Notes: a model not told the origin generated them from the sequence alone. 64,000 nt of DNA from Sulfurimonadaceae bacterium (GCA_028683835.1 JAQUHB010000002.1:62001-126000); one strand, 5' to 3'; numbered from the stretch's first letter, positions 37,471-47,318 are shown. A program made the numbers and translations.

Positions 37471-38349
37471 ATGCAGCATTTAATCCGTACCGACGACTTT
37501 TCCACACAAGAAGTAAACTCCATTTTAGAAGACGCAAAGCACTTTAGCGACGGTCATTTTGAAAAAATATTACAAGACAAGATAATCATCACACTGTTCT
37601 TTGAAAACTCAACAAGAACGCGTAGTTCATTTGAGATCGCGGCAAAACGTCTCGGTGCTGAGATGGTGCATCTTGATGTCTCAAAAAGTTCTACAAAAAA
37701 GGGGGAAACACTTGTCGATACAGCGATGAACCTTGATGCCATGGGTCCTCATGCCATCATTGTCCGTCACGAAAATGCCGGTGTCCCAAAGATACTTTCA
37801 AACCATACAAAAGCCTCTATCATCAACGCAGGTGATGGCGCTCATGCACACCCGACTCAGGCACTTTTAGACCTCTACACACTCAAAGAGCATTTTGGTG
37901 AGGTGAAAGGAAAACGCGTTGCAATAGTTGGAGATATAAAAAATTCACGTGTTGCAAACTCTAATATCGAGCTTTTACAAAGATTTGGAATGGAAGTAAT
38001 CTTGGTCGCTCCGCCACAATTTTTACCAAAAACATCTTTGTACACGACACACAATCTCAAAGAAGCTGTTGAAAATGTGGATGCTATAATGAGCCTTCGT
38101 ACGCAGACAGAACGTCACTCTTCACAAAACTACGCTTCACTTAAAGACTATGCGAGCGATTTTTGTGTGACAAAAGAGCTTTTGGGTGAAAAAAACATCA
38201 TCGTCCTTCATCCAGGACCTGTACATCGAAACATCGACATCGATGATGCACTTTTGGCAGATGAGAGATGCAAAGTTTTAGAGCAGGTTGCAAACGGTGT
38301 CAACATCCGTATGGCGGTACTTAAAAAACTGATACAGCATGCTAGATAA
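37471..38349 (+). CDS. pyrB: Aspartate carbamoyltransferase catalytic subunit
   Basis: The first committed pyrimidine step, joining carbamoyl phosphate and aspartate. At 292 residues it is slightly shorter than usual (about 305). The carbamoyl-phosphate motif STRTR is at 47-51, followed by [25 protein letters not shown] and the [12 protein letters not shown] segment near the C-terminus are conserved. No pyrI regulatory gene is next to it. AAGAAG lies upstream of the ATG, and its end overlaps pabB by 11 bases. Confidence 0.97.
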   Translation: MQHLIRTDDFSTQEVNSILEDAKHFSDGHFEKILQDKIIITLFFENSTRTRSSFEIAAKRLGAEMVHLDVSKSSTKKGETLVDTAMNLDAMGPHAIIVRHENAGVPKILSNHTKASIINAGDGAHAHPTQALLDLYTLKEHFGEVKGKRVAIVGDIKNSRVANSNIELLQRFGMEVILVAPPQFLPKTSLYTTHNLKEAVENVDAIMSLRTQTERHSSQNYASLKDYASDFCVTKELLGEKNIIVLHPGPVHRNIDIDDALLADERCKVLEQVANGVNIRMAVLKKLIQHAR

Positions 38350-39274
38350 ACTAGGATTTCTCGCATCTGCGGGAGAACCTTTTCTCTTTTTTACAGATTT
38401 TCAAGCTTCAAAATTTCATGTTTATAGACTCGATGAACTCGAAGAAAATGATATAGAGTTCTGTTTTGATGCAAATTTTACTTACAAAAAACACGACCTT
38501 ACTTTACAAAAATTTCCAATTTCATTTTTAAATTATAAAGAAAAATTTGATAAATTGATAGAAAATATCAAAGCAGGCAACACCTATCTTTTTAATTTGA
38601 CAGCACCGACTGTGCTTACATCTAAGCATAGTTTTAAAGAGATATTCAGTGCCGCAAACGCGCCCTTTAAACTTCGTTATAAAGATGAGTTTATCTGTTT
38701 TTCTCCTGAGCGCTTCATTACTATCGAAGATAATAGTATCTCTACTTTTCCCATGAAGGGTACAATTGACGCTTCTACTCCAAATGCAAAAGAGATAATT
38801 TTAGCAGACGAAAAAGAGATGGCAGAACATGTGATGATTGTTGATCTTTTACGTAATGATCTTGGAATCGTCGCAAATGATGTCCAAGTAGAGAAGTTTC
38901 GCTATACAGAGATCATCAATGCGGGAGAAAAAAAACTCTTACATGTAAGCTCTAAAATAGTCGCAAAACTTCCAGATGATTGGAGAGAAAATCTCTCTAC
39001 CATTTTGCAAAAACTGCTTCCAGCAGGAAGTATCAGCGGAACACCCAAAAAAAAGACCGTGGAACTTATCAAGAGAATAGAAGGGTATGAACGAGGCTAT
39101 TTCAGCGGTGTATTTGGAGTGTTTGATGGAAAAAATCTTCAAAGTGCCGTCATGATACGTTTTATTGAGAATCAAAATGGACAACTTATTTATAAAAGCG
39201 GTGGTGGTATCACTTTAGATAGTGACGCTTTGAATGAATATAATGAACTCTTAGATAAAATATATATTCCGTAA
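38339..39274 (+). CDS. pabB: Aminodeoxychorismate synthase component I
   Basis: It makes 4-amino-4-deoxychorismate for folate synthesis. At 311 residues it is a short, chorismate-binding-domain form as found in Campylobacterota, without the full N-terminal domain of E. coli PabB. Conserved pieces include [59 protein letters not shown] and [11 protein letters not shown]. Anthranilate synthase is the close alternative, but those proteins are usually longer and lie in trp clusters. It overlaps pyrB by 11 bases; the kinase gene follows after nine. A TTACATGTAA copy lies at 38939-38948. Confidence 0.88.
   Translation: MLDKLGFLASAGEPFLFFTDFQASKFHVYRLDELEENDIEFCFDANFTYKKHDLTLQKFPISFLNYKEKFDKLIENIKAGNTYLFNLTAPTVLTSKHSFKEIFSAANAPFKLRYKDEFICFSPERFITIEDNSISTFPMKGTIDASTPNAKEIILADEKEMAEHVMIVDLLRNDLGIVANDVQVEKFRYTEIINAGEKKLLHVSSKIVAKLPDDWRENLSTILQKLLPAGSISGTPKKKTVELIKRIEGYERGYFSGVFGVFDGKNLQSAVMIRFIENQNGQLIYKSGGGITLDSDALNEYNELLDKIYIP
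38939..38948. repeat. TTACATGTAA iterated palindrome, copy 6 (in pabB)
   Basis: An exact copy, read as Leu-His-Val. Confidence 0.7.
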
Positions 39275-39283
39275 AGAGGCACT

Positions 39284-40672
39284 ATGAATATAAATAATTT
39301 TCTAACAAGCGGACTCCTCTTTAAAAATGAGGAACAAAAAATACAAAATCGTTATAGTATGGTTAACATCTCTTTTATACTCTCCTCTCTTGCTCTTATC
39401 TATGGAGCTTTTCATAACTATTTTTCAAACGATATCACACTCTCATATCTTGAAGTTGGAATCGTTTTTTTCAATATACTTTTAACTCTTTTATTGAGAG
39501 TAACAAGAGAGTATTTTGAAACTATTACTACCATCTTGTGTCTAGAATACTTGATATTTTTCAACCTACTTATACTTTTTCATGTTCCAAATGAGCTCAA
39601 ACATATTTGGATATTTACCTATCCGATAGTTCTTTTATATTTTACAGACAAACATGGAATATATTGGATCGGTGGGTTTTTGGCAACGATGTTTGCACTC
39701 AATCTTCAACCTTTTATCCCAACAAACTACACACTCTATCAAATCTCATATTTAGCTCTTGCTCTTATCACAATCACTGTCATCATTCAGCTTTACAGAA
39801 ATAAAATAAATGAGTATGAAACAACGATACAAAAACAAAACAATGAGCTTGAAAATTTTTCACACCTGCTTCAAGATGAAGTGAAGCAAAAGACCAAAGA
39901 GCTACTTTTGATGAATCAAAACCTTGAAAATCAAGTGGAACAAAAAGTGAATGAGCTTTTAAAAAAAGACAGAATCATCCTCTCACAATCTCGTCATGCC
40001 GCCATGGGTGAGATGATTAGTATGATTGCACATCAGTGGAGGCAGCCACTCTCCAACATCACCCTCCAAATCTCAAATCTTCAGATAAATTCGATGTTAC
40101 GAGAGATAAAACCACAAGAGATATTGACAAAACTAGAAAGTATTTCGGATACGATTATCTACCTTTCTGAAACTATTGATGATTTTCAGACATATTTTCA
40201 CCCAAATAAAGAAAAAGAGAGTATCAGTACCTGTAAGATTATAAAAAGAGCTATTAGCTTTACAGAACCTAATGCTATAGCAAAAAATATTGATATTGAC
40301 AATAAGTGTAAAAATGATATTGCTATTAATACACACTCTAATGAACTTGTTCAGGTACTTATCAATATCATAAATAACGCTATAGATGCAACAATACTTA
40401 ACAATCCATCAAATCCTTCGATTATTATTGATAGTGATTATTGCGAGGAAGATGAGTATATCTATCTTAATATAAGAGACTATGCAGGTGGAGTTTCAGA
40501 TGAGATCAGAGAAAAAATATTTGAACCTTATTTTAGTACAAAGGGAAAAAATGGCACCGGCATCGGACTCTATATGAGCAAAATGATTATAGAAAATCAT
40601 CTTGATGGCAGAATAGACGTACGTAATCAGAACGGCGGTGCAACGTTTAGATTGAAAATACCTATCAATTAA
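39284..40672 (+). CDS. Membrane sensor histidine kinase
   Basis: A 462-residue two-component kinase. Six hydrophobic helices fill residues about 28-170, with no large periplasmic loop, so the sensor is probably within the membrane. A coiled coil (about 175-230) follows, then the dimerisation box MISMIAHQWRQPLSN with phospho-acceptor His250. The ATPase domain shows the N-box NNAIDA, G1 DYAGGVS and G2 GTGIGLYMSK. AHQWRQPL is the form typical of Campylobacterota kinases. No response-regulator gene is adjacent, so it is an orphan in location. It is the last gene of the bioD-pyrB-pabB group. Confidence 0.93.
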   Translation: MNINNFLTSGLLFKNEEQKIQNRYSMVNISFILSSLALIYGAFHNYFSNDITLSYLEVGIVFFNILLTLLLRVTREYFETITTILCLEYLIFFNLLILFHVPNELKHIWIFTYPIVLLYFTDKHGIYWIGGFLATMFALNLQPFIPTNYTLYQISYLALALITITVIIQLYRNKINEYETTIQKQNNELENFSHLLQDEVKQKTKELLLMNQNLENQVEQKVNELLKKDRIILSQSRHAAMGEMISMIAHQWRQPLSNITLQISNLQINSMLREIKPQEILTKLESISDTIIYLSETIDDFQTYFHPNKEKESISTCKIIKRAISFTEPNAIAKNIDIDNKCKNDIAINTHSNELVQVLINIINNAIDATILNNPSNPSIIIDSDYCEEDEYIYLNIRDYAGGVSDEIREKIFEPYFSTKGKNGTGIGLYMSKMIIENHLDGRIDVRNQNGGATFRLKIPIN

Positions 40673-40674
40673 AA

Positions 40675-41103
40675 TTATTTTTTGGAAGCTTGATACTCTA
40701 CAAATGCCGCACCAATATCTTCTTGGAAGTCTACAGCTTCTTTAAATCCGGCAAGATCCCATACGCTTTTCTCAATTTCTGGATCTACAAAATGTGTCAC
40801 AGGAAAGAAGTGTGACCGAAGAGACTCTGGCATCGGATCATTTCTGTCTATTAAAACTTTTACAACGTTATTTATCTTCGTTTTGATAGCAGGATCTTTA
40901 AGCGTTTCGTTCTCAAATTTTTTACACCAGTGACATCCGTCTCGCACGACAACCAACATCATTAACTTATGCTCTTTTTTCGCCGTAGCCAAACCCTCTG
41001 CATAAGAGTTGATATATCCCAATTCATTTGCGGCAACAGTTGCTTGATTTGCCCATAATGAAAGAGCAAAAACTACAAGCAAAACAACTTTTTTCATATC
41101 CAT
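40675..41103 (-). CDS. Exported thioredoxin-like protein
   Basis: A 142-residue periplasmic protein with a signal peptide (about 1-19, ending LWA) and a thioredoxin-fold active site GCHWCKKFE (Cys57, Cys60). The CHWC motif resembles that of SoxW/DUF255-type thioredoxins rather than DsbA. The cis-proline region is FFPVTHFVDP. It probably reduces or rearranges disulfides of exported proteins. The start could also be Met3 (41097). It lies two bases after tonB on the same strand and ends two bases from the convergent kinase gene. Confidence 0.87.
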   Translation of the reverse strand: MDMKKVVLLVVFALSLWANQATVAANELGYINSYAEGLATAKKEHKLMMLVVVRDGCHWCKKFENETLKDPAIKTKINNVVKVLIDRNDPMPESLRSHFFPVTHFVDPEIEKSVWDLAGFKEAVDFQEDIGAAFVEYQASKK

Positions 41104-41105
41104 CC

Positions 41106-41834
41106 TTAATGTAATCTATAATTTATTGGCAGTTCTAAAACCAAATCTTCTGAAGGTGCTGGAAGCTTACCATCTAGTGCTTCTATAGTTTTTTGAGCTG
41201 CACTATCGAGTATTCCCTGTGAGCTTTTCGTAATTATAATATCTTTTATAGTACTATTTTTTAAAAGCGTAAATTTTACCACAACTTCTCCTTGAATTCC
41301 TCTTTTTCTCGCACTCAATGGATAATAGAAATTCTCTTGCAATATTGTTCTTATAGCGGAAAGATTTGTCTGCACATACTGCTTTTGTACGGAAGGTTTT
41401 GGAACTTGTGTTTTATGCTCTATACTTTGAAGAGTTTTACTCTCTTGCACTACAGGTTGTAACAGAAGTGTCTTATCTGGCGTTGGCGCAATCACTGTAC
41501 TGTTTTGCACTGATGGGTTAGTACTTGGCTGAACTATCTCTTTTTGCACCGTATTTTGAGGAGCTATCTCTTTTTTTACAGACTCAAACACTTGTTTGGG
41601 AGGAGGAAGTTTTTTAACTTCTTGTTTTGGAGGATTTTGAATCACTTTTTGAACCGCTGGTTCCTCTTGTGACTTACATGTACAGCTACTTTGAACAACA
41701 CATTGACAAAGATTGATAGGCATACGCTTTTCTTTTTTTGGCAGTGTTACAAAGTTATATAAAAATAAAGCAAAACTAAGTAGAACCAGATGAACACCAA
41801 GAGAGATAAAAAAAGAGCTGCGGCGAGGTATCAT
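41106..41834 (-). CDS. tonB: TonB energy-transducing protein
   Basis: It links the proton-motive force (via ExbBD) to outer-membrane receptors. From the ATG at 41834 it is 242 residues: a basic start and one membrane helix (MIPRRSSFFISLGVHLVLLS...), a long periplasmic stretch rich in Pro, Lys, Gln and Val, and a C-terminal TonB domain with YYPLSARKRGIQGEVVVKF and a final LPINYRLH. A TTG seven codons earlier (41855) is the alternative start; neither has a good Shine-Dalgarno sequence. Four cysteines in CxC...CxC arrangement right after the helix are odd (42-52 in this numbering). The start lies inside a perfect inverted repeat. exbB and exbD are not nearby. Confidence 0.85.
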   Translation of the reverse strand: MIPRRSSFFISLGVHLVLLSFALFLYNFVTLPKKEKRMPINLCQCVVQSSCTCKSQEEPAVQKVIQNPPKQEVKKLPPPKQVFESVKKEIAPQNTVQKEIVQPSTNPSVQNSTVIAPTPDKTLLLQPVVQESKTLQSIEHKTQVPKPSVQKQYVQTNLSAIRTILQENFYYPLSARKRGIQGEVVVKFTLLKNSTIKDIIITKSSQGILDSAAQKTIEALDGKLPAPSEDLVLELPINYRLH

Positions 41835-41848
41835 CTTATAATGATACC
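41827..41848. promoter_or_regulatory. Perfect inverted repeat over the tonB start
   Basis: GGTATCAT-N6-ATGATACC, an 8-base perfect inverted repeat that contains the tonB ATG (41834-41832). It has no T-run on either side, so it is not a standard terminator of amtB. It could be an operator (iron control of tonB is common) or an RNA hairpin covering the start codon. Confidence 0.5.
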
Positions 41849-41884
41849 GCAGCAACTGTTACAGTTTTGTTAATAGGCAAGATG

Positions 41885-43063
41885 TTAGATTGCGCGTCTA
41901 AATTCCGGATATGCTTCCACACCACATTCAACGACATCCATTCCTTGAACCTGCATATCATTTTCTGCACGAAATGGAACTAATTTGTTGATACTATAGA
42001 TGATTATATACGATACAACAAAAGTAAATGCACCCACAACTGCGACACCTTTGAGCTGATCTAAAAATGAAATTTTATCAACAAAGATACCAACAGCAAG
42101 TGTCCCCCAGATACCGTTTACCAAGTGAACAGAAAGTGCACCGACGGGATCATCAAGTCTGAGTTTATCAAACAAAGGGATAGCAAAAACGACTAAAGCA
42201 CCACCAATAGCACCGATCAGTAAAGGTGTATGGATATCATACAGATTTGCTCCCGCTGTAATGGCTACAAGCCCTCCAAGCGCACCGTTTAAGATCATAG
42301 TGATATCAAAAAGTCTATATCTAAAATACATAATGACTCCTGCAATAATCGCTCCTGCCAAACCTGCAGTATTTGTGTTTAAGATTGTCAAAGCGACACT
42401 GTCTGCCATCTCTTTTGTCGAGATAGAACCGACAGATCCGCCATTAAATCCAAACCAACCTATCCAAAGCAAAAGTCCGCCAAGAACAACAAGTGGAATA
42501 TTTGACGCAGGAATAACTTTAATCATATCATTTTTATATCTGTCTTTACGTGCACCAATGATAAAGATTGCCGCAAGAAGTGCCCAGCCTCCAGTTGAAT
42601 GGATAACAGTCGAACCAGCAAGGTCAAACATATGAAGCTCTAGCGGAGTACCTTTTAAGAAGTTTGCCCCCCAGCTGATGTTTACAACAAGAGGATAGAT
42701 CACAGCACCCATAACGACAGCAAAAATAGCAAGAGGAATCATACGCACACGCTCGCTCACGCCGCCGCTCATGATATTGATAGTTTTGCCGACAAAAGCC
42801 ATCTGAAATAAAAAAGCCGCCCACATACTATATTCTACTTTTACCCAAGTTCCAAATGCGAGTTCATACCCGACAAGCAAGAAAGCTGTAGAAGCAACCG
42901 CATAGATCATCACATTTGTAGTGAGAACCGCTGTAACGTTTTTTGTACGAACAAGTCCCGCTTCAAGCATCGCAAATCCTGGTACCATAAAGATAATGAG
43001 TACCATTGAAAAGAGCATAAAAAATGTATCTATAATATATTTAAAATCTAACTCCGCGACCAC
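41885..43063 (-). CDS. amtB: Ammonium transporter Amt
   Basis: A trimeric inner-membrane channel for ammonium. The 392 residues carry about 11 hydrophobic helices without a cleavable signal, as in archaeal and many bacterial Amt proteins. Family pieces include the MVPGFAMLEAGLVRTKNV opening, DLAGSTVIHSTGGWALLAA with one pore histidine and HLVNGIWGTLAVG with the second. The glnK-type PII gene directly abuts upstream, so the two are a classic glnK-amtB unit in which PII plugs the channel when nitrogen is plentiful. Confidence 0.97.
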   Translation of the reverse strand: MVAELDFKYIIDTFFMLFSMVLIIFMVPGFAMLEAGLVRTKNVTAVLTTNVMIYAVASTAFLLVGYELAFGTWVKVEYSMWAAFLFQMAFVGKTINIMSGGVSERVRMIPLAIFAVVMGAVIYPLVVNISWGANFLKGTPLELHMFDLAGSTVIHSTGGWALLAAIFIIGARKDRYKNDMIKVIPASNIPLVVLGGLLLWIGWFGFNGGSVGSISTKEMADSVALTILNTNTAGLAGAIIAGVIMYFRYRLFDITMILNGALGGLVAITAGANLYDIHTPLLIGAIGGALVVFAIPLFDKLRLDDPVGALSVHLVNGIWGTLAVGIFVDKISFLDQLKGVAVVGAFTFVVSYIIIYSINKLVPFRAENDMQVQGMDVVECGVEAYPEFRRAI

Positions 43064-43441
<378 letters not shown>

Positions 43442-43492
43442 TTATTATTCTCTATACAAAATTTTTTTATGATTAAATTTTAAACAATATGC

Positions 43493-43498
43493 TATATT
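43493..43498 (+). promoter_or_regulatory. Candidate -10 box of the 43525-44441 pair
   Basis: TATATT, 26 bases before the ATG at 43525; AAGG at 43512-43515 is the ribosome site. Confidence 0.35.
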
Positions 43499-43524
43499 TC
43501 TGCTAAAAAATAAGGCTTTTATTT

Positions 43525-43998
43525 ATGAATCAAGCAACCTTAGAACTTTTTAGTTCAAAATCAGCTGATGACATTGCAACAGCGCTCGATATAACACTTC
43601 AAAGTAGAAATGAATCTCCTTTTTGGCTGGATAAAACCATCCCTTTTGTCAAAGCGGTTCTTTCTATCTTAGTTCCACTTCGAGAACAAAATCTTTTGTT
43701 TGATCCTCAAGGAAAATTTCAAGAACACTTAACGCCTGAATTGTTTTTAGAGTGGATGGATTTTGTGAGTTTAAAGATGCTAGCTTTTACGATCCAAAAA
43801 TCAAACGAAGCTTCAGCACTACTTCGAACATCTTTAAGTGAAGAGCAGTGTTATGGCTATAAAGCTGTAGATGTCTCTATCTTAGCAACATATCTCTCAA
43901 AATACAATGTCAATATGCTAGATGAATCTCTTGATTTCCCAATCGCTAACTACAATGTACACCAAGGCGTCAAAAATGTTGTAAAATCGCTTTTATAA
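43525..43998 (+). CDS. Hypothetical 157-residue protein
   Basis: I do not recognise this protein. It is 157 residues, probably cytosolic, with no signal peptide. It has a helical, moderately hydrophobic centre (FVKAVLSILVPLREQNLLF and FLEWMDFVSLKMLAF) and one cysteine. It is divergent from glnK and followed after 11 bases by a second unknown gene, so the two are probably cotranscribed. The ribosome site and codon use look normal for this genome. Confidence 0.6.
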   Translation: MNQATLELFSSKSADDIATALDITLQSRNESPFWLDKTIPFVKAVLSILVPLREQNLLFDPQGKFQEHLTPELFLEWMDFVSLKMLAFTIQKSNEASALLRTSLSEEQCYGYKAVDVSILATYLSKYNVNMLDESLDFPIANYNVHQGVKNVVKSLL

Positions 43999-44009
43999 AA
44001 GGAGATTCT

Positions 44010-44441
44010 ATGCAAGAACATCAAGCTATTAAAACAAATCAGTATCTAGAGATCCCAGAGATAGAAGCGACGCTCGAAGGTGTCGAATATATCATTATGG
44101 CGGCTCCGTCGCCTGATCACTTTAAAAATACACCCGTACATGTAACAATATTTTTAAATACGCAAGAGCATTTTTCCCAAGATATAAAAGAGATGATTTT
44201 TGATAAATTTTGTCAAGACTATAAAATAACAGCTTCAGCGGAAGTGATGAGCCAGCTTATGCCAGTAGGCTTTGCAACGACCTCTTTAGGTTCTGCAATG
44301 CCGATGCTTTTGGTCAAAATGCAAGATCAAAATTCGATCCCTCACATACCCTTACATGTAATCGATTTTCTCGCCGCTTCAGATCAGTTTGAAGAGGTTG
44401 TAGACAAATCTCTCTCCGGCTGGACTTATGTCCGAGAATAG
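44010..44441 (+). CDS. Hypothetical 143-residue protein
   Basis: I do not recognise this protein. It is 143 residues, acidic and cytosolic by appearance, with a strong ribosome site AAAGGAG at 43999-44005. Methionine- and alanine-containing segments (SAEVMSQLMPVGFATTSLGSAMPMLLV) suggest a folded core. It is paired with the preceding unknown gene. Its 3' end overlaps the convergent pepP by 16 bases. A TTACATGTAA copy lies at 44352-44361 and a nine-of-ten variant at 44136-44145. Confidence 0.6.
   Translation: MQEHQAIKTNQYLEIPEIEATLEGVEYIIMAAPSPDHFKNTPVHVTIFLNTQEHFSQDIKEMIFDKFCQDYKITASAEVMSQLMPVGFATTSLGSAMPMLLVKMQDQNSIPHIPLHVIDFLAASDQFEEVVDKSLSGWTYVRE
44352..44361. repeat. TTACATGTAA iterated palindrome, copy 7 (in the 143-residue hypothetical gene)
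   Basis: An exact copy, read as Leu-His-Val. A one-mismatch relative lies 216 bases upstream. Confidence 0.7.
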
Positions 44442-45736
44442 AGTTTTTCTATCTCGGCAACACTCTTAGCAATCTCGCAAGAGAGATTTTCAAAGCCCTT
44501 TTTTGTAACTAGGATGTCGTCTTCTATTCGTACAGCTATCCCTCTATATTTTTCTGGTAAATCCATATCATCCAAAGGGAGATAAAGTCCTGGTTCTACT
44601 GTCAAAACCATTCCAGCTTGAAGTGCTATTTCTTTGCCCTTTTTATCTTTATACGGACAAGGGTCATGAACATCTATGCCTATCCAATGCCCAATACCAT
44701 GAGGAAAATAGCGTTTGTCATAATTTTCTTTTATCAGCTCTTTGACATCGCCTTTTAAAATTCCAAGTTCCACCATTCCCTCACACAAAGACTCTCTTGC
44801 CATCATCTGCAGGTCACTTCGTAAAACACCCTCTTTTACGGCATCTATAACTTTGAGTTCTGTTTTTAAAACAAGCTCATAGATCTCTTTTTGCGCCGCG
44901 TTAAACTTTCCGCTCACGGGAATTGTTCTTGTTATATCACTCGCATACATCTCATACTCACATCCCGCGTCTATAAGAATTAAATCGTCCTCATGAAGCA
45001 GACTAGAATTGTTGATATAGTGCAAAGTATTTCCATTGTCACCGCCTGCGATTATAGTTGTATATGCGTCGCTGTACGCGCCATTTTTCTTAAACTCATA
45101 TTCATAAACTGCTTGGAGTTCGTACTCTACGAGTTCAGCTTTTTTCATACTCATCACTTTATGATGCGCTTCTTTTGTGATAGATAAAGCTTTTTTGATA
45201 AGTTCTATCTCCACGGGTGTTTTTATAGCTCTCATTTTTTGAGAGATTTCTCTTACATGATAGAGTTTTATCGGAGTGTATTTGGCAGTTCGCGAATGGG
45301 AAAGTTCTTGAATATTTTCTCTTACACGCAAGAGTTTTTTTTCTTCGCTAAAGAGATCAAGATACACTCTTTTTTTACTTTGCAAAATCTTTTTTAATCT
45401 CTTTTCAAAACACTCAGAAGTATAAACCTTATCTACATCAAAGTGCTCTTTTACACCCTCAACTCCCAAACGTTTTCCAGTCCAAAGTTCTAAACTCTTA
45501 TCTTTTTTTTGAACAAATAAAATCTCTTTTGCAGACTTTTCTCCCTTCACTAAAACCAAAACGGCATTATCCTCTTTAAATCCCGTGAGATAATAAAAAT
45601 CACTGTCTTGTCTGTAAGGAAATTCAGTATCGTTTGAGCGTATTTTTTGCGTTGCACTAAAAAGCAAAGCAACACTGCTCTTTTTCATCTGAACTAAAAA
45701 ATCTTCTCGTCTACTTTTGTATATCAGCTCATCCAT
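44426..45736 (-). CDS. pepP: Xaa-Pro aminopeptidase (M24 family)
   Basis: A dimetal aminopeptidase that removes N-terminal residues preceding proline. From the ATG at 45736 it has 436 residues. An N-terminal creatinase-like domain is followed by the pita-bread catalytic domain with metal ligands in DAGCEYEMYASDITRT (two Asp), HGIGHWIGIDVHDP (His), TVEPGLYLP (Glu) and RIEDDI (Glu). An ATG seven codons upstream (45757) is possible but lacks a ribosome site. The chosen start has AAGAG eight bases before it and overlaps the previous stop by one base. It is the last gene of the greA-to-pepP run. Confidence 0.94.
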   Translation of the reverse strand: MDELIYKSRREDFLVQMKKSSVALLFSATQKIRSNDTEFPYRQDSDFYYLTGFKEDNAVLVLVKGEKSAKEILFVQKKDKSLELWTGKRLGVEGVKEHFDVDKVYTSECFEKRLKKILQSKKRVYLDLFSEEKKLLRVRENIQELSHSRTAKYTPIKLYHVREISQKMRAIKTPVEIELIKKALSITKEAHHKVMSMKKAELVEYELQAVYEYEFKKNGAYSDAYTTIIAGGDNGNTLHYINNSSLLHEDDLILIDAGCEYEMYASDITRTIPVSGKFNAAQKEIYELVLKTELKVIDAVKEGVLRSDLQMMARESLCEGMVELGILKGDVKELIKENYDKRYFPHGIGHWIGIDVHDPCPYKDKKGKEIALQAGMVLTVEPGLYLPLDDMDLPEKYRGIAVRIEDDILVTKKGFENLSCEIAKSVAEIEKLYSRT

Positions 45737-46356
45737 TATTGAAGCTCTTTTTGACATTGATTATTGAGCCACATATTTGTTTGTTGCATGACATCATTCA
45801 GCGCTTCTTGAAGAGCTTTTACTCCCCCCTGTGCATCGAGTGAAGAGGATGGAACTTTTTTCTCTATGGTGGTTGCATAGAGAAGTTTTGAATCTTCGTT
45901 TTCAAGAAGTGCAAAATGGATTTTGACTGTTACATATGAGTTTTTCATATCTTCACTAAAATGCTGAATAAACTCTCCAACACTGTATTCAAGGATATAA
46001 TCTGGTTTTGCAGACGATTTTGCCAATAGTACATCTTTAAATATTTTTGTATCTCGCACACTGCTGACAAGTGATAATTCTAATATTTTATATGGTGCTG
46101 CTTCCCAGTTTGAAAGAGCATAACTTTCAACATTCAAATCTCCTCTTTGGTAGTAGATAGATCGTCCCATAATCGGATCATAACTCACAATATTTTTCAA
46201 TTGCAACACATCATTTTTGCAAGACGAAGCATTGTAATCTTTCACAACCGATGGAACTTGTAATCTGTACTGCATACTTGCGGGAACTGTTGTCTGCAAA
46301 GAACATCCAGATATTATGAACACGACCAAACTATATAAAAATATTTTCTTCATCAT
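45736..46356 (-). CDS. ABC-transport auxiliary lipoprotein of the Mla-type system
   Basis: A 206-residue outer- or inner-membrane lipoprotein. The N-terminus MMKKIFLYSLVVFIISGC is a lipoprotein signal with the lipobox at ISGC (Cys18). The rest has the mixed alpha/beta pattern of the PqiC-like auxiliary family, with YYQRGDLNVESYALSNWEAAP and a C-terminal ALNDVMQQTNMWL helix. It overlaps mlaD by four bases and completes a four-gene lipid-transport set. The same order (permease, ATPase, MCE protein, lipoprotein) occurs, as I recall, in C. jejuni (Cj1646-Cj1649). Confidence 0.82.
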   Translation of the reverse strand: MMKKIFLYSLVVFIISGCSLQTTVPASMQYRLQVPSVVKDYNASSCKNDVLQLKNIVSYDPIMGRSIYYQRGDLNVESYALSNWEAAPYKILELSLVSSVRDTKIFKDVLLAKSSAKPDYILEYSVGEFIQHFSEDMKNSYVTVKIHFALLENEDSKLLYATTIEKKVPSSSLDAQGGVKALQEALNDVMQQTNMWLNNQCQKELQ

Positions 46357-47318
46357 TTTTCTCCCGGACCTTTTTTAATCTCTTGTTTTTTAAGCAACAT
46401 ATCACTTGGACTTGTTTCATATTTTTTTAAGATGCTATCCATCTCTATCATCACATCTTGCAAAGCACCGAGCGAACTGTTAAGATTTGTGACTGTTCCT
46501 TTTGTTATATCTTTGAGATTAAACTCTCCGCTATCAATTGCTCCATGAAATGCAGCCATAGAAGCTTGAATAACCTTATAGCTGCTTGCAACTGAAATCA
46601 TTGATGCAGAAACAGTATCCGCAAAATGACCGCTTTTATCTGCTAGCTGATCTATTTTAGGAAGTGTTTGTGTGTCTAGCTTGGTAGTTATATTGTCAAG
46701 ATGTTCCATTGTACTATGGAGATGCTCAATACTTTTATCATCGAGCAAAGTGTTAAGTCTAACCATAAACTCTCTTGACTGGGCAAGTGTCATCGTCATA
46801 TTTTTTTGATTCTCTTCTTTTAAGAGTGTATTTGTACCATCGAGTGTACCTGAAAGTTTCTCAGTCACACTTCCTATCGAGTTCTCAAACCTTTGAAAAA
46901 GTGAGGGTTTTGAGTGTATGATCGGATATTTTTCATCTTCGTTTTTAACCAAATCTTTAGCATTAACATCACCCAAAGAGAGATCAATGAAAACAAGTCC
47001 CGTAATTCCTTGTGCATTGAGCGTCGCCGTCGTTGATTCTTTCACCGGAGTCGTTGCCAAGATAGAGATTAAGACCTCTATCTCTTGCGTATTTTTACTG
47101 CTTATCTGTATCTCTTCAACTTTTCCTACACTGACACCGCGATACTTTACAGGAGAGTTGATGTTGAGTCCTGAAACAGACTCATTGAAATAAATAAGAT
47201 ACTTTTTTTGCTTGCTTGAATCTGAAGGCTTCATCAACCAATAAATAGAAAATGTCATAGCAACGAGTATGGCCAAAACAATGGAACCGACAAAAGTATA
47301 ATTGACTTTATTATTCAT
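46353..47318 (-). CDS. mlaD: MCE-family lipid transport protein MlaD
   Basis: A 321-residue protein with one N-terminal membrane helix (about 9-28), a single MCE domain (about 38-118, with VSGLNINSPVKYRGVSVGKV and NAQGITGLVFIDL) and a long helical C-terminal region (about 150-300). MlaD forms a ring in the periplasm that passes phospholipids to or from the MlaFE transporter. The long helical tail is more than E. coli MlaD has (183 residues) and resembles MCE proteins that bridge the periplasm. It overlaps mlaF and the lipoprotein gene by four bases each. Confidence 0.92.
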   Translation of the reverse strand: MNNKVNYTFVGSIVLAILVAMTFSIYWLMKPSDSSKQKKYLIYFNESVSGLNINSPVKYRGVSVGKVEEIQISSKNTQEIEVLISILATTPVKESTTATLNAQGITGLVFIDLSLGDVNAKDLVKNEDEKYPIIHSKPSLFQRFENSIGSVTEKLSGTLDGTNTLLKEENQKNMTMTLAQSREFMVRLNTLLDDKSIEHLHSTMEHLDNITTKLDTQTLPKIDQLADKSGHFADTVSASMISVASSYKVIQASMAAFHGAIDSGEFNLKDITKGTVTNLNSSLGALQDVMIEMDSILKKYETSPSDMLLKKQEIKKGPGEK

